NCBI GenBank assembly: GCA_051294375.1
Contig: CM119271.1
Span: 17,013,799 to 17,077,798 of the forward strand
From: Paraspadella gotoi
Taxonomy: Eukaryota > Chaetognatha
Direction of reading: 5' to 3'
Length of the DNA stretch: 64,000 nt
Shown: one piece after another, positions 22,467 to 32,650 of the stretch
How positions within the stretch are numbered: position 1 is the first letter of the stretch
Layout of the letters: each line of letters opens with the position of its first letter
Program-made: the position numbers and the translations under genes
The notes under the pieces: generated by a model
The model's input: only the letters and a program-made list of their open reading frames with translations
Database searches by the model: none
Told to the model about the DNA's origin: nothing

Positions 22467-24060
22467 TCTCGCTCTCACTCTCACTTCACGCCAGTCACCA
22501 CTTACGCCATCATTAATTCAATCAATCTGCTCTTTAAGTTTTCACCAACGATGAAAAATGAGTCTTCATCCTTTTCTTTTCTTTTCTTCATCCTTTTCTT
22601 TTCTTCATTTCTTTTCTTTCTCTTCTTTTTCTTTTTGCCTTTCTTTTCTTCATCTTTCTTTTCTTTTCTTCTCCTTTCTTTCTTTCTTCTTTATTCCTTT
22701 TCTTTCTTTTCTTCATCCTTTCTTTTTCTTTCTTCAATCCTTTTTTCTCTTCTTTATCCTTTCTTTCTGTCTTTTATTCATCTTTTCTTTTCTTTCTTTT
22801 CTTTTTCTCTTCTTTCATCCTTTCTTTTCTTTATCCTTCTCTTTTCTTTCTTCTCCTTTTCTATTTCTCTCTTCATCCTTTTCTTTCTTATTCCTTCTCT
22901 TTTTCTTTACTTCATCCTTTCTTTTCTTTCTTCATCCTTTTCTTTCTTTCTTTTCTTCATCCTTTTCTTTTCTTCCCTTTTCTTTCTTTCATCCTTTTCT
23001 TTTTCTTTTCTTCAATCCTTTTCTTTTCTTTATCTCATCTTTTCTTTTCTTCATCCTTTTTCTTTTCTCTTCATCCTTTTCTCTTTTTCTTTATCCTTCT
23101 CTTTTCTTTCTTCATCCTTTTCTTTTCTCTTCTTCATCCTTTTCTTTTTCTTTATCCTTTCTTTTCTTCATCCTTTTCTTTTCTTTTCCTTCTCTTTTCT
23201 TTACTTCATCCCTTTTCTTTTCTCTTCTTTCTCCTTTTCTTTTCTTTATCCTTCTCTTTTCTTCAATTCCTTTTCTTTCTTTATCCTTCTCTTTTCTTTC
23301 TTTATCTTGTTCTTTTTCTTTTCTTCATCCTTTTTTTTTCTTTCTTCATTGCCTTTCTTTTCTCTTCTTCATTCTTCTCTTTTCTTTTTCTCAACCTTTC
23401 TTTTCTTTCTTTTCTTCATCTTTTCTCTTTCTCTTCTCCCTCCATTTCTTCTCTTTTCTTTTCTTCATCCTTTTTCTTTTTCTTTTCTTTCATCCTTTCT
23501 TTTTTTCTTTTCTTCATCCTTTTTTCTTTTTCTTTTCTTTCTTTCATTCCTTTTTTCTTTTCTTCTTCTTCATATCTTCTCTTTCTTTTCTTCAACCTTT
23601 TATTTTCTCTTTTCTTTTCATCATCCTTTTCTTATTCTCCTCTCTTCTTTCCATTCTGCTCTTTTCTTTTCTTCATCCTTCTTTTTTCTTTTCTTCATCC
23701 TTCTCTCTTCTTTTCTTCATCCTTCTCTTTTCTTTTCTTTATCATTTTCCTTTCTTTTCTTCATCCTTCTCTTTTCTTTTATTTATCATTCTCTTTTCTT
23801 TTCGTCATCCTACTCTTTTCTTTGTTCTTTCTTCATTTGCTTTCTTTTTTTCCTTATTAAATCTTCCTCTATTTTTTTTCACCTTCTGTTTCTCTTTTCT
23901 TTTTTTCATCTTATTCCTTTTTCTCACCTCCTTTTTTTCCTTCCTTTTTTCACATCCCTCTTTCCTCTTCACCTCTCTTTCCTCTTTCCTCATTTTTATC
24001 TTCCTTTTTACTTTTCTTTTTTTTACCTCTCTTTCCTTCCTTTCTTTTTTTTTCTTCAAC
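22418..24060 (+). repeat. 1.6-kb polypyrimidine minisatellite
   Basis: CT repeats at 22418-22475 are followed, from about 22566, by almost uninterrupted pyrimidine sequence of degenerate TTCATCCTTTTCTTTTC units. Purines are essentially limited to the A of CATCC/TTTATCC. Two overlapping long frames (over 500 codons of Phe/Ser/Leu) follow only because pyrimidine codons are never stops. They lack any domain and are not genes. Such tracts can form triplex (H-DNA) structure and are unstable. Confidence 0.93.
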
Positions 24061-24659
24061 TATCAACCGCCTCGTTTCCCTCTCTTTCGCCTAAAGGTTA
24101 TTTTTCCATCTTCCTAATTTATTTGGAAGAAGCAAATTACGGACGGATTTTATTTTTTCTTATCAAAGAGGATTTAGAAGAGATTTCAAATTGACTAAAG
24201 ATAAAAAAGAAAAAGAAAATCACAGAAAAAGATTTAGATTTAAAAGAAGATTTAGAAGATGATTTATAAGAAGAAAATCGTGATTTTTTTTATTTTATCA
24301 CCGAAGGTTTAGAAGAACATTTAAATATCATTTATTTAATCGGAAAATTAACCCCGACTCGTTCGATTTGGAAAATTGTGTTTAAAATCATTTCGATTGT
24401 TTTTAAACGTTCTAAATTAATGTAATTTAATTTCCCGATTAATTATTTCGTTTTTATTAATCTGTCTCAACTAATTAGATTGATAGATCATCACTAAAAA
24501 GCTTGGTAAAGTTGAATCGGGTAAGCATAAACTATCGATCAAGACTGCATCACCAGTCTCTTCTTAACACGTATTATCCACATAATGAATAATGATAAAT
24601 AATAATAAATCCACATAATGAATAGTCACAATGAAATTCATTTTCAAATTCTTTGTATG

Positions 24660-24890
24660 GAAGAAGCCAAAGGACTCGACGCGTTCAAAAAATCCCGCAT
24701 CGTCGAATCCCCGTCTATTGAGCGAAGAACCGACCAATCAGAGACCGTCTTCACAACGGACGACGTCGTCGAGGTGTCGCGGAATCGACCAATCAGAGGA
24801 CGCGCTGCGGTTGACGCGACGGAGCAGTCGCGCAGCAGTCGCTCAGTGGAGGCTCGTGTTGTTTTGGTCGAAGCTCCAGGACGAAGTCAA
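24660..24890 (+). promoter_or_regulatory. Putative promoter/5' exon of the 19-finger gene
   Basis: A CpG- and GC-rich patch in AT-rich surroundings holds two GACCAATCAGAG elements (about 24729 and 24787), which are CCAAT boxes. It is followed by CGTGTTGTTTTGGTCGAAGC and, about 300 bases on, by the acceptor at 25211-25213. I infer transcription through a non-coding first exon ending around 24890. No clear TATA box is seen. The frame at 24618-24968 has no domain. Confidence 0.45.
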
Positions 24891-25213
24891 AAATATTGGT
24901 TATTTATCTTTGAACTTATATTTTTTTTATGCACAAAATTTCAAATTCACTCATTAAATTTGTTCTAAATGATTTACGTATATTTGATAAAATATTTCGC
25001 TCTATTGCGTTTTACCTCGTCTTTTTTCTCTTCTTTGTAGGTGTTTTTTAAAATTTTTAAATTTTTTGTTCAATTTTTTCCAATGTCAACGACCAAATAA
25101 TTTTTATTCGTCATGATGCTATCTATTCATACTAGTTCTTTCTACAAAAATGTTATTTATTTTATCTCTTTGGCATTTCATTATCTTAATATTTTTTTCT
25201 TTCTTACTTTCAG

Positions 25214-27058
25214 ATGTATGACGCTCAATCGATCACCGTTTCAAACCGCATCAAAGCTACCACCGGATTGCCGTTTCAAAATCTACCGTCTTTGGCAAAA
25301 AATCCTCGATCAACCTTTCGTAAAAATGATATTAAGTCTAACCCTTTCAAATGCATGGAGTGCACACGTTCCTTCAAACATCGTAAAATCCTCAACCATC
25401 ACATGCAACAGATGCACATTCCCGGGAGATCCTGGCGCTGCCACTTGTGCTACTACTCGTCAAAATCTAAAATCCGCCTCACGCATCACAAGAAAACGTC
25501 TCACGAGCTTTTCCTTTGCACCGAGTGTGATTTCAGTTCCAAAGACAAATACATCGTCGATGCTCACGTGTCTAAGCACAAAGAGGAAAGGGCCTTCAAA
25601 TGTTCCATGTGTCCCGTTGCTTGTAAGCACAGATATTTATTGCGCAAACATATGTTGACTCACAAAGATGGGGAAGATTCAAAAAACGACGGGAGTCAAT
25701 TCACTGCCGAAACCAAATCTAATTTGATCGAATACACTCGGAGGCGTAGCAAGGAACCTCTTTATAAATGCAAATCCTGCGTTTACTCAACCAACGATAA
25801 AAATTCTTTGCAAATTCATCATCGGAAACATAAGGGATTTTCTCTCACGTATTTTTGTGATTTTTGCGAGTATAGAACTTGGAAAGGAACTCAATTGCTC
25901 AATCACATGGCCGTTCACGGGAGTTTCGAGTGCGGAGTTTGTAAAGTTGTTTTTGAAGATGCCAACTCTTATCTGAATCACGCCAAGAGTCACAAGGCTT
26001 CTGAAGCTCGCGAATTCAACTGCGAAAAATGTAACTTTTCTTCTTCTTTCAAAGGCTGCTTTCGTCGTCATCAACTCAACTGCAATAGTATGAAAACTTT
26101 TGATTGCGATTGGTGCGATTTCAAGTCGGTTTTGAAACAACAGTTGGTCAGTCATTTAAAAATTCACAGACCTCTCAAGTGCCCCTTATGCGGGAGCATT
26201 TTTAAAGAGGGCTTTCATTATGTAAAACATAAAAAAATTCACGGCGTTGAGTCAAGGTTGTTTAAATGCACTTTGTGTAGTTTTGTGACAACTAAAGAAA
26301 ATACATTATACAATCACGCACAAAGACATGAAGCGAGACCAACATTTTCTTGCGTTTCGTGTCAATTCAAAAGTTTGAGTAAGAAAGAGTTGCTCATTCA
26401 CATGACGGCGCATGAACCATTTAAGTGCGATATTTGCAAAATGATTTTCGATCAAGGTCGTGACTATCTGAAACATTTGAAGGCGAACAATATGCATAAC
26501 ACAGATCATCAATTCAAATGCCCTAAGTGTGACTTCACTACCGATTATAAACAATCATTGATTAAACATGCTGCCAAACATGGGAAAACAATGCAATTTA
26601 TTTGTTGTTCTTGTGATCGCGGATTTTTTAAAAAGCAAGGTTTGCTTACACATATGATTTTGCATAATTCATTAACTTGCCGTTTTTGCCAACGTGTTTT
26701 TAAAAAAGGAAAAAGTTACTTAAAACATCTGAGAATTCATAGTATGTCAAATTCGGACCAGTTATTTCAATGCAGTTTGTGCAGTTTTTATACAAATTAT
26801 GGATCAGTATTTAAAATTCATCAAAAAAAGCACAATGGAAAGATGCCTTTTGCCTGCGACTTTTGCAGCTACAAGGCTTTGGCAAAGCAGTTATTGACCA
26901 GACATTTAGCAGTCCACAAACCGTTAAGATGCAAATTTTGTCTGAAAATTTTTAAACATCCTCTCGTTTATTTAAATCATATGAAAATTCATAACAAGGA
27001 AAAAAATGAGAAGAATCGAAAAAATGATAAAAAACTTTGTGATGATTCTGTTTCTTGA
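25214..27058 (+). CDS. 19-finger C2H2 zinc-finger protein
   Basis: Intact 614-residue frame beginning with an ATG placed directly after a polypyrimidine-CAG acceptor (25195-25213). An upstream coding exon cannot be excluded. Residues 1-44 are not finger-like. Then come 19 C2H2 fingers: four (about 45-150), a linker 151-183, and 15 fingers (184-593), with a short Lys/Asn-rich tail. Finger 8 is C2HC (ends HQLNC). Fingers 5-19 form five three-finger modules (184-260, 268-343, 350-428, 434-509, 518-593). In each, the second and third fingers are separated by only four residues between His and Cys (GSFE, RPLK, EPFK, NSLT, KPLR). A poly(A) signal AATAAA follows at 27088. C2H2 arrays usually bind DNA, so a nuclear factor is likely. 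Target and orthologue are unknown. It is free of the frameshifts seen in nearby copies. Confidence 0.9.
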   Translation: MYDAQSITVSNRIKATTGLPFQNLPSLAKNPRSTFRKNDIKSNPFKCMECTRSFKHRKILNHHMQQMHIPGRSWRCHLCYYSSKSKIRLTHHKKTSHELFLCTECDFSSKDKYIVDAHVSKHKEERAFKCSMCPVACKHRYLLRKHMLTHKDGEDSKNDGSQFTAETKSNLIEYTRRRSKEPLYKCKSCVYSTNDKNSLQIHHRKHKGFSLTYFCDFCEYRTWKGTQLLNHMAVHGSFECGVCKVVFEDANSYLNHAKSHKASEAREFNCEKCNFSSSFKGCFRRHQLNCNSMKTFDCDWCDFKSVLKQQLVSHLKIHRPLKCPLCGSIFKEGFHYVKHKKIHGVESRLFKCTLCSFVTTKENTLYNHAQRHEARPTFSCVSCQFKSLSKKELLIHMTAHEPFKCDICKMIFDQGRDYLKHLKANNMHNTDHQFKCPKCDFTTDYKQSLIKHAAKHGKTMQFICCSCDRGFFKKQGLLTHMILHNSLTCRFCQRVFKKGKSYLKHLRIHSMSNSDQLFQCSLCSFYTNYGSVFKIHQKKHNGKMPFACDFCSYKALAKQLLTRHLAVHKPLRCKFCLKIFKHPLVYLNHMKIHNKEKNEKNRKNDKKLCDDSVS

Positions 27059-27087
27059 AACTCTCGCCATAAACGCCACATGAAACT

Positions 27088-27093
27088 AATAAA
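27088..27093 (+). terminator. Poly(A) signal after the 19-finger gene
   Basis: AATAAA 30 bases after the stop codon. It is immediately followed by a (T)9CAG acceptor-like sequence ending at 27106, so this stretch may also end an intron of a longer transcript. Confidence 0.5.
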
Positions 27094-27208
27094 CTTTTTT
27101 TTTCAGCTCATATGCTCTGAATCAGTCAAATTGAATGACTTCTTGTAAAATAGTTAAAAAAATGATTGAATAACACAGTCTTGAAACAACCTCCGGCTGA
27201 GACTTATC

Positions 27209-27664
27209 ATGGAATCTGACGATTACTCAGAAGAATGGGAAGATGATCCCAACTGTTGGCGAGACGCTAAGAACATCAACGACGAGGCCAACAACTTCCG
27301 TTGCATAGAATGCGGATTGTCGCTCGGAAGTCGAACGGATATTCTGCGTCACATGAGCGTCCATCTAGACTCGTCGTCCTCGTTTCGCGCCAAAAGACTC
27401 GAGGCTCAATTGCAGGAGCGAATCAAATGCGAATTTTGTTTGCGTCAATTCGGACGAATGGGAGATTTAAGGAGACATTGTTCCCTCGTTCATCGAAAAC
27501 TTAATGAGGAAAAGGGACGATGTTTGACGGCCTCGGATTCTCGCGTTGGAATTGCGGGACTGGGGAGACCGGCTGGACCGAGGAGCCTGGGCAGACCCGG
27601 GAGTCTGGCTGGACCGGAGCTGGACGGAGCAGTGAGACCGGCGCGGAGTAGGAAGGAAAATTGA
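27209..27664 (+). CDS. Two-finger C2H2 protein
   Basis: 151-residue frame starting MESDDYSEEWEDDPNCW (acidic). It has two C2H2 fingers at about 31-53 (FRCIECGLSL...HMSVH) and 73-96 (IKCEFCLRQF...HCSLVH), then a Gly/Pro/Arg/Leu tail with GRPAGP/GRPGSLAGP repeats. A splice acceptor-like TTTTTTTTTCAG ends at 27106, so the frame could be a last exon, perhaps alternative to or downstream of the preceding gene. The N-terminal acidic part and finger spacing are compatible with a real protein. The C-terminal repeat region is less certain. Function unknown; nucleic-acid binding inferred from fingers only. Confidence 0.65.
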   Translation: MESDDYSEEWEDDPNCWRDAKNINDEANNFRCIECGLSLGSRTDILRHMSVHLDSSSSFRAKRLEAQLQERIKCEFCLRQFGRMGDLRRHCSLVHRKLNEEKGRCLTASDSRVGIAGLGRPAGPRSLGRPGSLAGPELDGAVRPARSRKEN

Positions 27665-28150
27665 GTGGTTTTTTGTTTGTTTGTTTGTTAAAAGTTTATG
27701 AATTTAAAGACTTTCTTTCCTCTCGTGAAATTGGTACAACTAATATAAAAATTATCAATACATTTAATGAATAAGCTAACTTGCCCTTGAATAATTTTAT
27801 GCTTAACAAAAGCAATGACTTTTTTTCTTAAATTTTCAAAATATATTTTAAGTTATGCGATACTATAAATCTATTTTTTATAATTTTTAAATTTATAGGC
27901 TCTATAATTTTTCTTTATTTTTTTATTTTTAAGATTATTTTAAAATTAATTTAAAAACTAATTACAAACTTCGCCTCTTGTGACAAATTTGCTTGAATAT
28001 AATATTGTTATTGTTTTTAACGTCATAAGATCTGGACATTCATTTAAAAAATAGACAAACTTTGTTCAATAGTAAAACTTTAAAACTCGAATTATCGAGG
28101 AAATAATATATAATATATCTGTTGGATATTTTCATGAATTAAAATTTTTT
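27665..28150. other. AT-rich, no gene; dispersed-repeat piece
   Basis: 27724-27786 (TTGGTACAACTAATATAAAA..AAGCTAACTTGCCCTTGA) matches the MITE-like unit at 12672-12735. The rest is AT-rich with no frame. Confidence 0.6.
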
Positions 28151-28155
28151 ATCGA

Positions 28156-28181
28156 ACCAGGACAGGCTTCGCCTGGTCCTG
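28156..28181. repeat. Hairpin-associated dispersed repeat, locus 1
   Basis: ACCAGGACAGGC-TTCG-CCTGGTCCTG pairs over nine bases with one bulge, and ACTCTATAAGG follows. The flanking TTTTTATCGA and CTCTATAA strings recur at other hairpin loci with different stem sequences. Confidence 0.6.
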
Positions 28182-28212
28182 ACTCTATAAGGTTTTAAGA
28201 TTTCTTCTTTGT

Positions 28213-28278
28213 CGTCGTCTAAAAACTTTTATTATCGCCATTTAATCCGCGCTTTTTATCTCAATACAAAATCCCAAA
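28213..28278. repeat. Short dispersed repeat shared with 39505-39566
   Basis: AAAACTTTTATTATCGCCAT, TTAATCCGCGCTTTTT and CAATACAAAATCCCAAA appear in both places in the same orientation. The family is not identified. Confidence 0.8.
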
Positions 28279-28528
28279 ATACAATAACTTACTTGACCTA
28301 GATTTCGGGGCAACGAGTAAATAAAGTCGATGAACATGACCAAATAACGCGTTCGATGGCAACGGAAACGTTACGTGTATAAAAAAAAAAGTGACCTAAT
28401 TTCACGCCGCCGTTGTGAGGCAACGGATAACCGAGATAAACGAGAGTGACCTAATAATGCGTCTTGTTGGTGGGAAAACTCTCTCTTTCTCTCACTCTCT
28501 CTTTCTCACTCTCTCTATCTCTTTTTTA

Positions 28529-28585
28529 GTCGGATCTGCTTATCAGCAGATCCCGACTCTATAATTCACTTAGTCGGTCCGCCTC
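28529..28585. repeat. Hairpin-associated dispersed repeat, locus 2
   Basis: GTCGGATCTGCT-TATC-AGCAGATC then CCGAC forms a 12-bp stem with one bulged base. CTCTATAATTCACTTAGTCG follows, with GTCCGCC. Near-identical to 49404-49466 and preceded by CT repeats. Confidence 0.75.
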
Positions 28586-28725
28586 CTCAATATTGTCAGA
28601 CACTAACTTATATCATGGAATGAAATTTTGTGTGTGGGTAGGGAAGTGTGTGATTGAGCTGGATATGAAGTTTCGATGGAATCGTGCGAGTGGAAATGAG
28701 TTAAAATGGAAAAAAATTTACTCAG

Positions 28726-28842
28726 TTTTTTTTTTTTTTTTTTTTTTTTTTGCTTTTCTTTTGTGAATCAGCAGGGCGCGAACCCGAGTCCTTTGGATTG
28801 GGAGGATTTCGCGCTACCTCCAGCGCTACCGGACAAGTAGAG
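28726..28842 (-). mobile_element. tRNA-derived SINE fragment with poly(A) tail
   Basis: Read on the minus strand: GGTAGCGCTGGAGGTAGCGC, GACTCGGGTTCGCGCCC (B-box-like) and then a run of about 26 A. A poly(A) tail after a tRNA-like head is the SINE pattern. CCAATCCAAAGG resembles the corresponding part of the SINE at 43449-43676. Confidence 0.6.
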
Positions 28843-29079
28843 GGGCTGTTCAGCTTCTCTCTCCCTCTTTTAATTATATGTCACCCTCTCTCTTTTTCTC
28901 TGTCGCTACTGATTCTGATTTGTGACGTAGTCGTTGTCATCATAATCCAGGTTAAGCCACTCTTTTATTCTCGCTCGCAACTTCTCTCAAGTAGCTATTA
29001 CAATATAAACCTGTGGCTGTGGCAATACATGTAAATCGCTTTCAAGGGCTTAAACTGAACTGTTACTGCGGCAATAATA

Positions 29080-30470
29080 ATAATTTTTTGAAATTTGCAT
29101 TCATTTTTTACTTTTTTATTTTTTTCAACTTGCATAATTTTTAACTTCAAATTCACTTTGCATTAATTTTTTGTCAACTTGCATAATTTTTCAACTTGCA
29201 TTAGATTTTTTCAACTTGCATATACTTATTTCACTTGCATAATTTTTTCAACGTTGCATAATTTTTTCAAACGTTGCATAAATTTTACTGATATTTTCAA
29301 ACTTGCATAATTTTTATTCAATTTTAACTTGCCATAATTTTTTAACTTGCAATTTTTTCAAACTTGGCATAATTTTTCACTTCAATTCTTGCATAATTTT
29401 TTTCCAACTTGCATAATTTTTTTTCAACTTGCAAATTTCAACTCATATTTTTTCCAACTTGCATAAATTTTTTCAACTTGCATAATTTTTTCAACTTGCA
29501 TAATTTTTTCACTTGTAATTTCAACTTACATATTTTTTTCCAACTTGCTATTTCATTGATATATTTTTCAACTTGCATATTCAGATAATTTTTTTCCAAA
29601 CTTGCATAATTTTTTTCAACTTGCATAATTTTTTTCAACTTGCAATAATTTTTTCAACTTGCATAATTTTTTCCAACTTGCACTAATTTTTTCAACTTGC
29701 ATAATTTTTTTCAACTTGCATAATTTTTTCAAACTTGCATAATTTTTTCAACTTGCATTAATTTTTCAAACTTGCATAATTTTTTCAAACTTGCTAATTT
29801 TTTTCAACTTGCATAATTTTTTTCAACTTGCATAATTTTTTCAACTTGCATAATTTTTTCAACTTGCATAATTTTTTTCAACTTGCATAATTTTTTCAAC
29901 TCATAATTTTTTCAACTTGCATAATTTTTTCAACTTGCATAATTTTTTCAACTTGCATAATTTTTTCAACTTGCATAATTTTTTCAACTTGCATAATTTT
30001 TTCAAACTTGCATAATTTTTTCAACTTGCATAATTTTTTCAACTTGCTAATTTTTTCAACTTGGCATAATTTTTTCAACTTGCATAATTTTTCAACTTGC
30101 ATAAATTTTTTAACTTGCATAATTTTTTCAACTTGCATAATTTTTTCAACTTGCATAATTTTTTCAACTTGCATAACTTTTTTCAACTTGCATAATTTTT
30201 TCAACTTGCATAATTTTTTCAACTGCATAATTTTTTCACTTGCAATAATTTTTTAACTTGCATAAATTTTTTAACTTGCATAATTTTTTCAACTTGCATA
30301 ATTTTTTCAATTGCATAATTTTTTCAACTTGCATAATTTTTTCAACTTGCATAATTTTTCAACTTGTAATCATCAATTTTTTCAACTTGCATAATTTTTT
30401 CAACTTGCATAATTTTTTCAACTTGCATAATTTTTCAACTTGCATAATTTTTCAACTTGCAGATTTTTTA
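29080..30470. repeat. 18-bp minisatellite array 1
   Basis: More than 60 copies of TTGCATAATTTTTTCAAC, near perfect in the second half and increasingly degenerate towards the left end. Variation is dominated by single-base indels. The minus strand reads as repeats of MQVEKI because 18 is a multiple of three; this is not a gene. Confidence 0.97.
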
Positions 30471-31095
30471 ATTTTTAACTATCTAGTTATCAAGTTCCAT
30501 TAGTGAGGCAGCGAGGAAGTTCAAATGTGTATCTATTTTATATGTTTTATTATCCATTCAAATATTTTTTATTTGCATTTCCATTTAATTATGATTTACT
30601 GCAATATGCAAATTAGATTAAAGTAATTTTTCATTAATTTTCTTTGATAGTAAGGTCTGGCGATTTTTTTTTTTTGCATTGATTTTCTTTGGATTTTATT
30701 TTACTTTTTAAAATGTTCCTTTTCAGTAGCAACGTTCCCATACTCACTACAACAAAAAAATTGGCACAAGCTAATAGACACAAAAAATCTAACTATGCCG
30801 AAAATCACGACGAATCCGCTTCCCCAATCCATTCCTTATGAGTGCAAAAGAAAAGATTGTGGATTCAAAACTTTCAACGACGTTGATTTTCTCTTTCACA
30901 ACGAACGACATAAACAGGAAAAGATTACCGGGCGTCGAGTGTCAATTCTCGTGCAACACGCGAAGCAAAATCGTGAGTCACATGAATCTCACAGTGACGA
31001 AAAAGCCTATCGATGCAACTCTTGTGAGTTCACGGCGCGAGCCTCTCCGGTCTCCTCAGCATCAAAAGATGCACAAGAAAAACAAATTCCTTGAT
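30466..31095 (+). repeat. Tandem duplication unit, copy A
   Basis: From TTTTTAATTTTTAACTATCT to AAAAACAAATTCC it is almost identical to 31663-32284. The array 18-mer lies before both copies, so array plus zinc-finger exon is duplicated with a period of about 1.2 kb. Copy A breaks off at the T-rich sequence beside the N gap. Confidence 0.93.
30795..31085 (+). pseudogene. Zinc-finger exon, copy A (truncated)
   Basis: Follows a TTCCTTTTCAG acceptor (ends 30726). It begins MPKITTNPLPQSIPYECK and reads through a first C2H2 finger (YECKRKDCGF...HNERH). It then loses frame twice: at KITGRRV, where the CVECQFSC finger is in another frame, and at HMNLTV. The third finger (YRCNSCEF) is started only. 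The sequence ends before the last finger at TTGATCTCTCTC, T-run and N. The start is intact here, whereas copy B has lost one C near the N-terminus. Either a pseudogene or a copy with base-call errors. Confidence 0.8.
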
Positions 31096-31114
31096 CTCTC
31101 TCTTTTTTTTTTTT

Positions 31115-31139
31115 NNNNNNNNNNNNNNNNNNNNNNNNN
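31115..31139. other. Assembly gap (25 N)
   Basis: Lies between the cut-off copy A and a fresh 18-bp array. A false duplication at this join is possible. Confidence 0.98.
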
Positions 31140-31662
31140 TCAACTTGCATTAATTTTTCAAACTTGCATAATTTTTTCAAACTTGCTAATTTTTTCAACT
31201 TGTATTTTCACATAATTTTTCAACTTGGCATAAATTTTCACTTGCATAATTTTTTTCAACTTGCATAATTTTTTTCAACTTGCATAATTTTTTCAACTTG
31301 CATAATTTTTTCAACTTGCATAATTTTTTCAACTTGCATAATTTTTTCAACTTGCATAATTTTTTTCAACTTGCATAATTTTTTCAACTTGCATAATTTT
31401 TTCAACTTGGCATAATTTTTTCAACTTGATTTTTTCATCATAATTTTTTCAACTTGCATAATTTTTTCAACTTGCATAATTTTTTCAACTTGCATAATTT
31501 TTTCACTTGCATAATTTTTTCAACTTGCATAATTTTTTCAACTTGATCATCAATTTTTTCAACTTGACATAATTTTTTTTCTATCAACTTGCATAATTTT
31601 TTTCAACTTGCATAATTTTTTCAACTTGCATAATTTTCTTGCAATCAACTTGCAGCATTTTT
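31140..31662. repeat. 18-bp minisatellite array 2
   Basis: About 28 copies of the same TTGCATAATTTTTTCAAC unit as array 1, ending in the same GCA(T)TTTTTAATTTTTAAC junction. Confidence 0.95.
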
Positions 31663-31988
31663 TAATTTTTAACTATCTAGTTATCAAGTTCCATTAGTGA
31701 GGCAGCGAGGAAGTTCAAATGTGTATCTATTTTATATGTTTTATATCCATTCAAATATTTTTTATTTGCATTTCCATTTAATTATGATTTACTGCAATAT
31801 GCAAATTAGATTAAAGTAATTTTTCATTAATTTTCTTTGATAGTAAGGTCTGGCGATTTTTTTTTTTTGCATTGATTTTCTTTGGATTTTATTTTACTTT
31901 TTAAAATGTTCCTTTTCAGTAGCAACGTTCCCATACTCACTACAACAAAAAAATTGGCACAAGCTAATAGACACAAAAAATCTAAACT

Positions 31989-32494
31989 ATGCCGAAAATC
32001 ACGACGAATCCGCTTCCCAATCCATTCCTTATGAGTGCAAAAGAAAAGATTGTGGATTCAAAACTTTCAACGACGTTGATTTTCTCTTTCACAACGAACG
32101 ACATAAACAGGAAAAGATTACCGTGCGTCGAGTGTCAATTCTCGTGCAACACGCGAAGCAAAATCGTGAGTCACATGAATCTCACAGTGACGAAAAAGCC
32201 TATCGATGCAACTCTTGTGAGTTCACGGCGCGAGCCCTCTCCGGTCTCCTCCAGCATCAAAAGATGCACAAGAAAAACAAATTCCCTTGCGATGAATGCG
32301 GAAAGGAGTTCAACTTGAAACGATATTTGGTTAGACATAAAAAAAAAATGCACACGAGACAAGAAGAAGAAAAAAGGAAAGGAGGCGAAATGTCGGAGAA
32401 AGAAACTGATAAATCTGATGTATCGAACTCGCTTCATTTTCGGGATTGTCATGATTGTAGCGAGTATCTTAATGTTATCTTATTGTTATTTTGA
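31989..32494 (+). pseudogene. Four-finger C2H2 gene, copy B (frameshifted)
   Basis: Acceptor TTCCTTTTCAG ends at 31919. The product would carry fingers YECKRKDCGF..., LPCVECQFSC..., YRCNSCEFTARA...HQKMH and FPCDECGKEF...HKKKMH, then a Lys/Glu-rich tail ending near a TGA at 32492. Three frame changes are needed: a missing C in CTTCCCAATCC, one around GATTACCGTGC, and one at CTCACAGTGACG. The last two are shared with copy A, so they either predate the duplication or arose from common sequence error. The last two fingers closely resemble those of the copy at 34.4-34.6 kb. Confidence 0.8.
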
Positions 32495-32650
32495 TTTTTT
32501 TATTATTTTTTTTTTGCTTACTTTGTCGGTCTGTCGATCTATATAACTATAGGCCTATAGTATATTAAAAGTATTTTTTTTAACATTCCCTCTTAGCTTG
32601 TGGTATCATTAAATTTTGTCATATATATGCATTTAATACTTGCATAATTA

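Noticed and set aside
22551-24194. Two overlapping frames of over 500 codons, Phe/Ser/Leu-rich
   Set aside because: Pure pyrimidine minisatellite: CT-only codons cannot be stops, so open frames are automatic. No domain, and two frames are equally open.
29438-30228. Minus-strand MQVEKI/MQLKKL repeat proteins
   Set aside because: The 18-bp unit is divisible by three, so a frame stays open; no unique sequence and no splice or start context.
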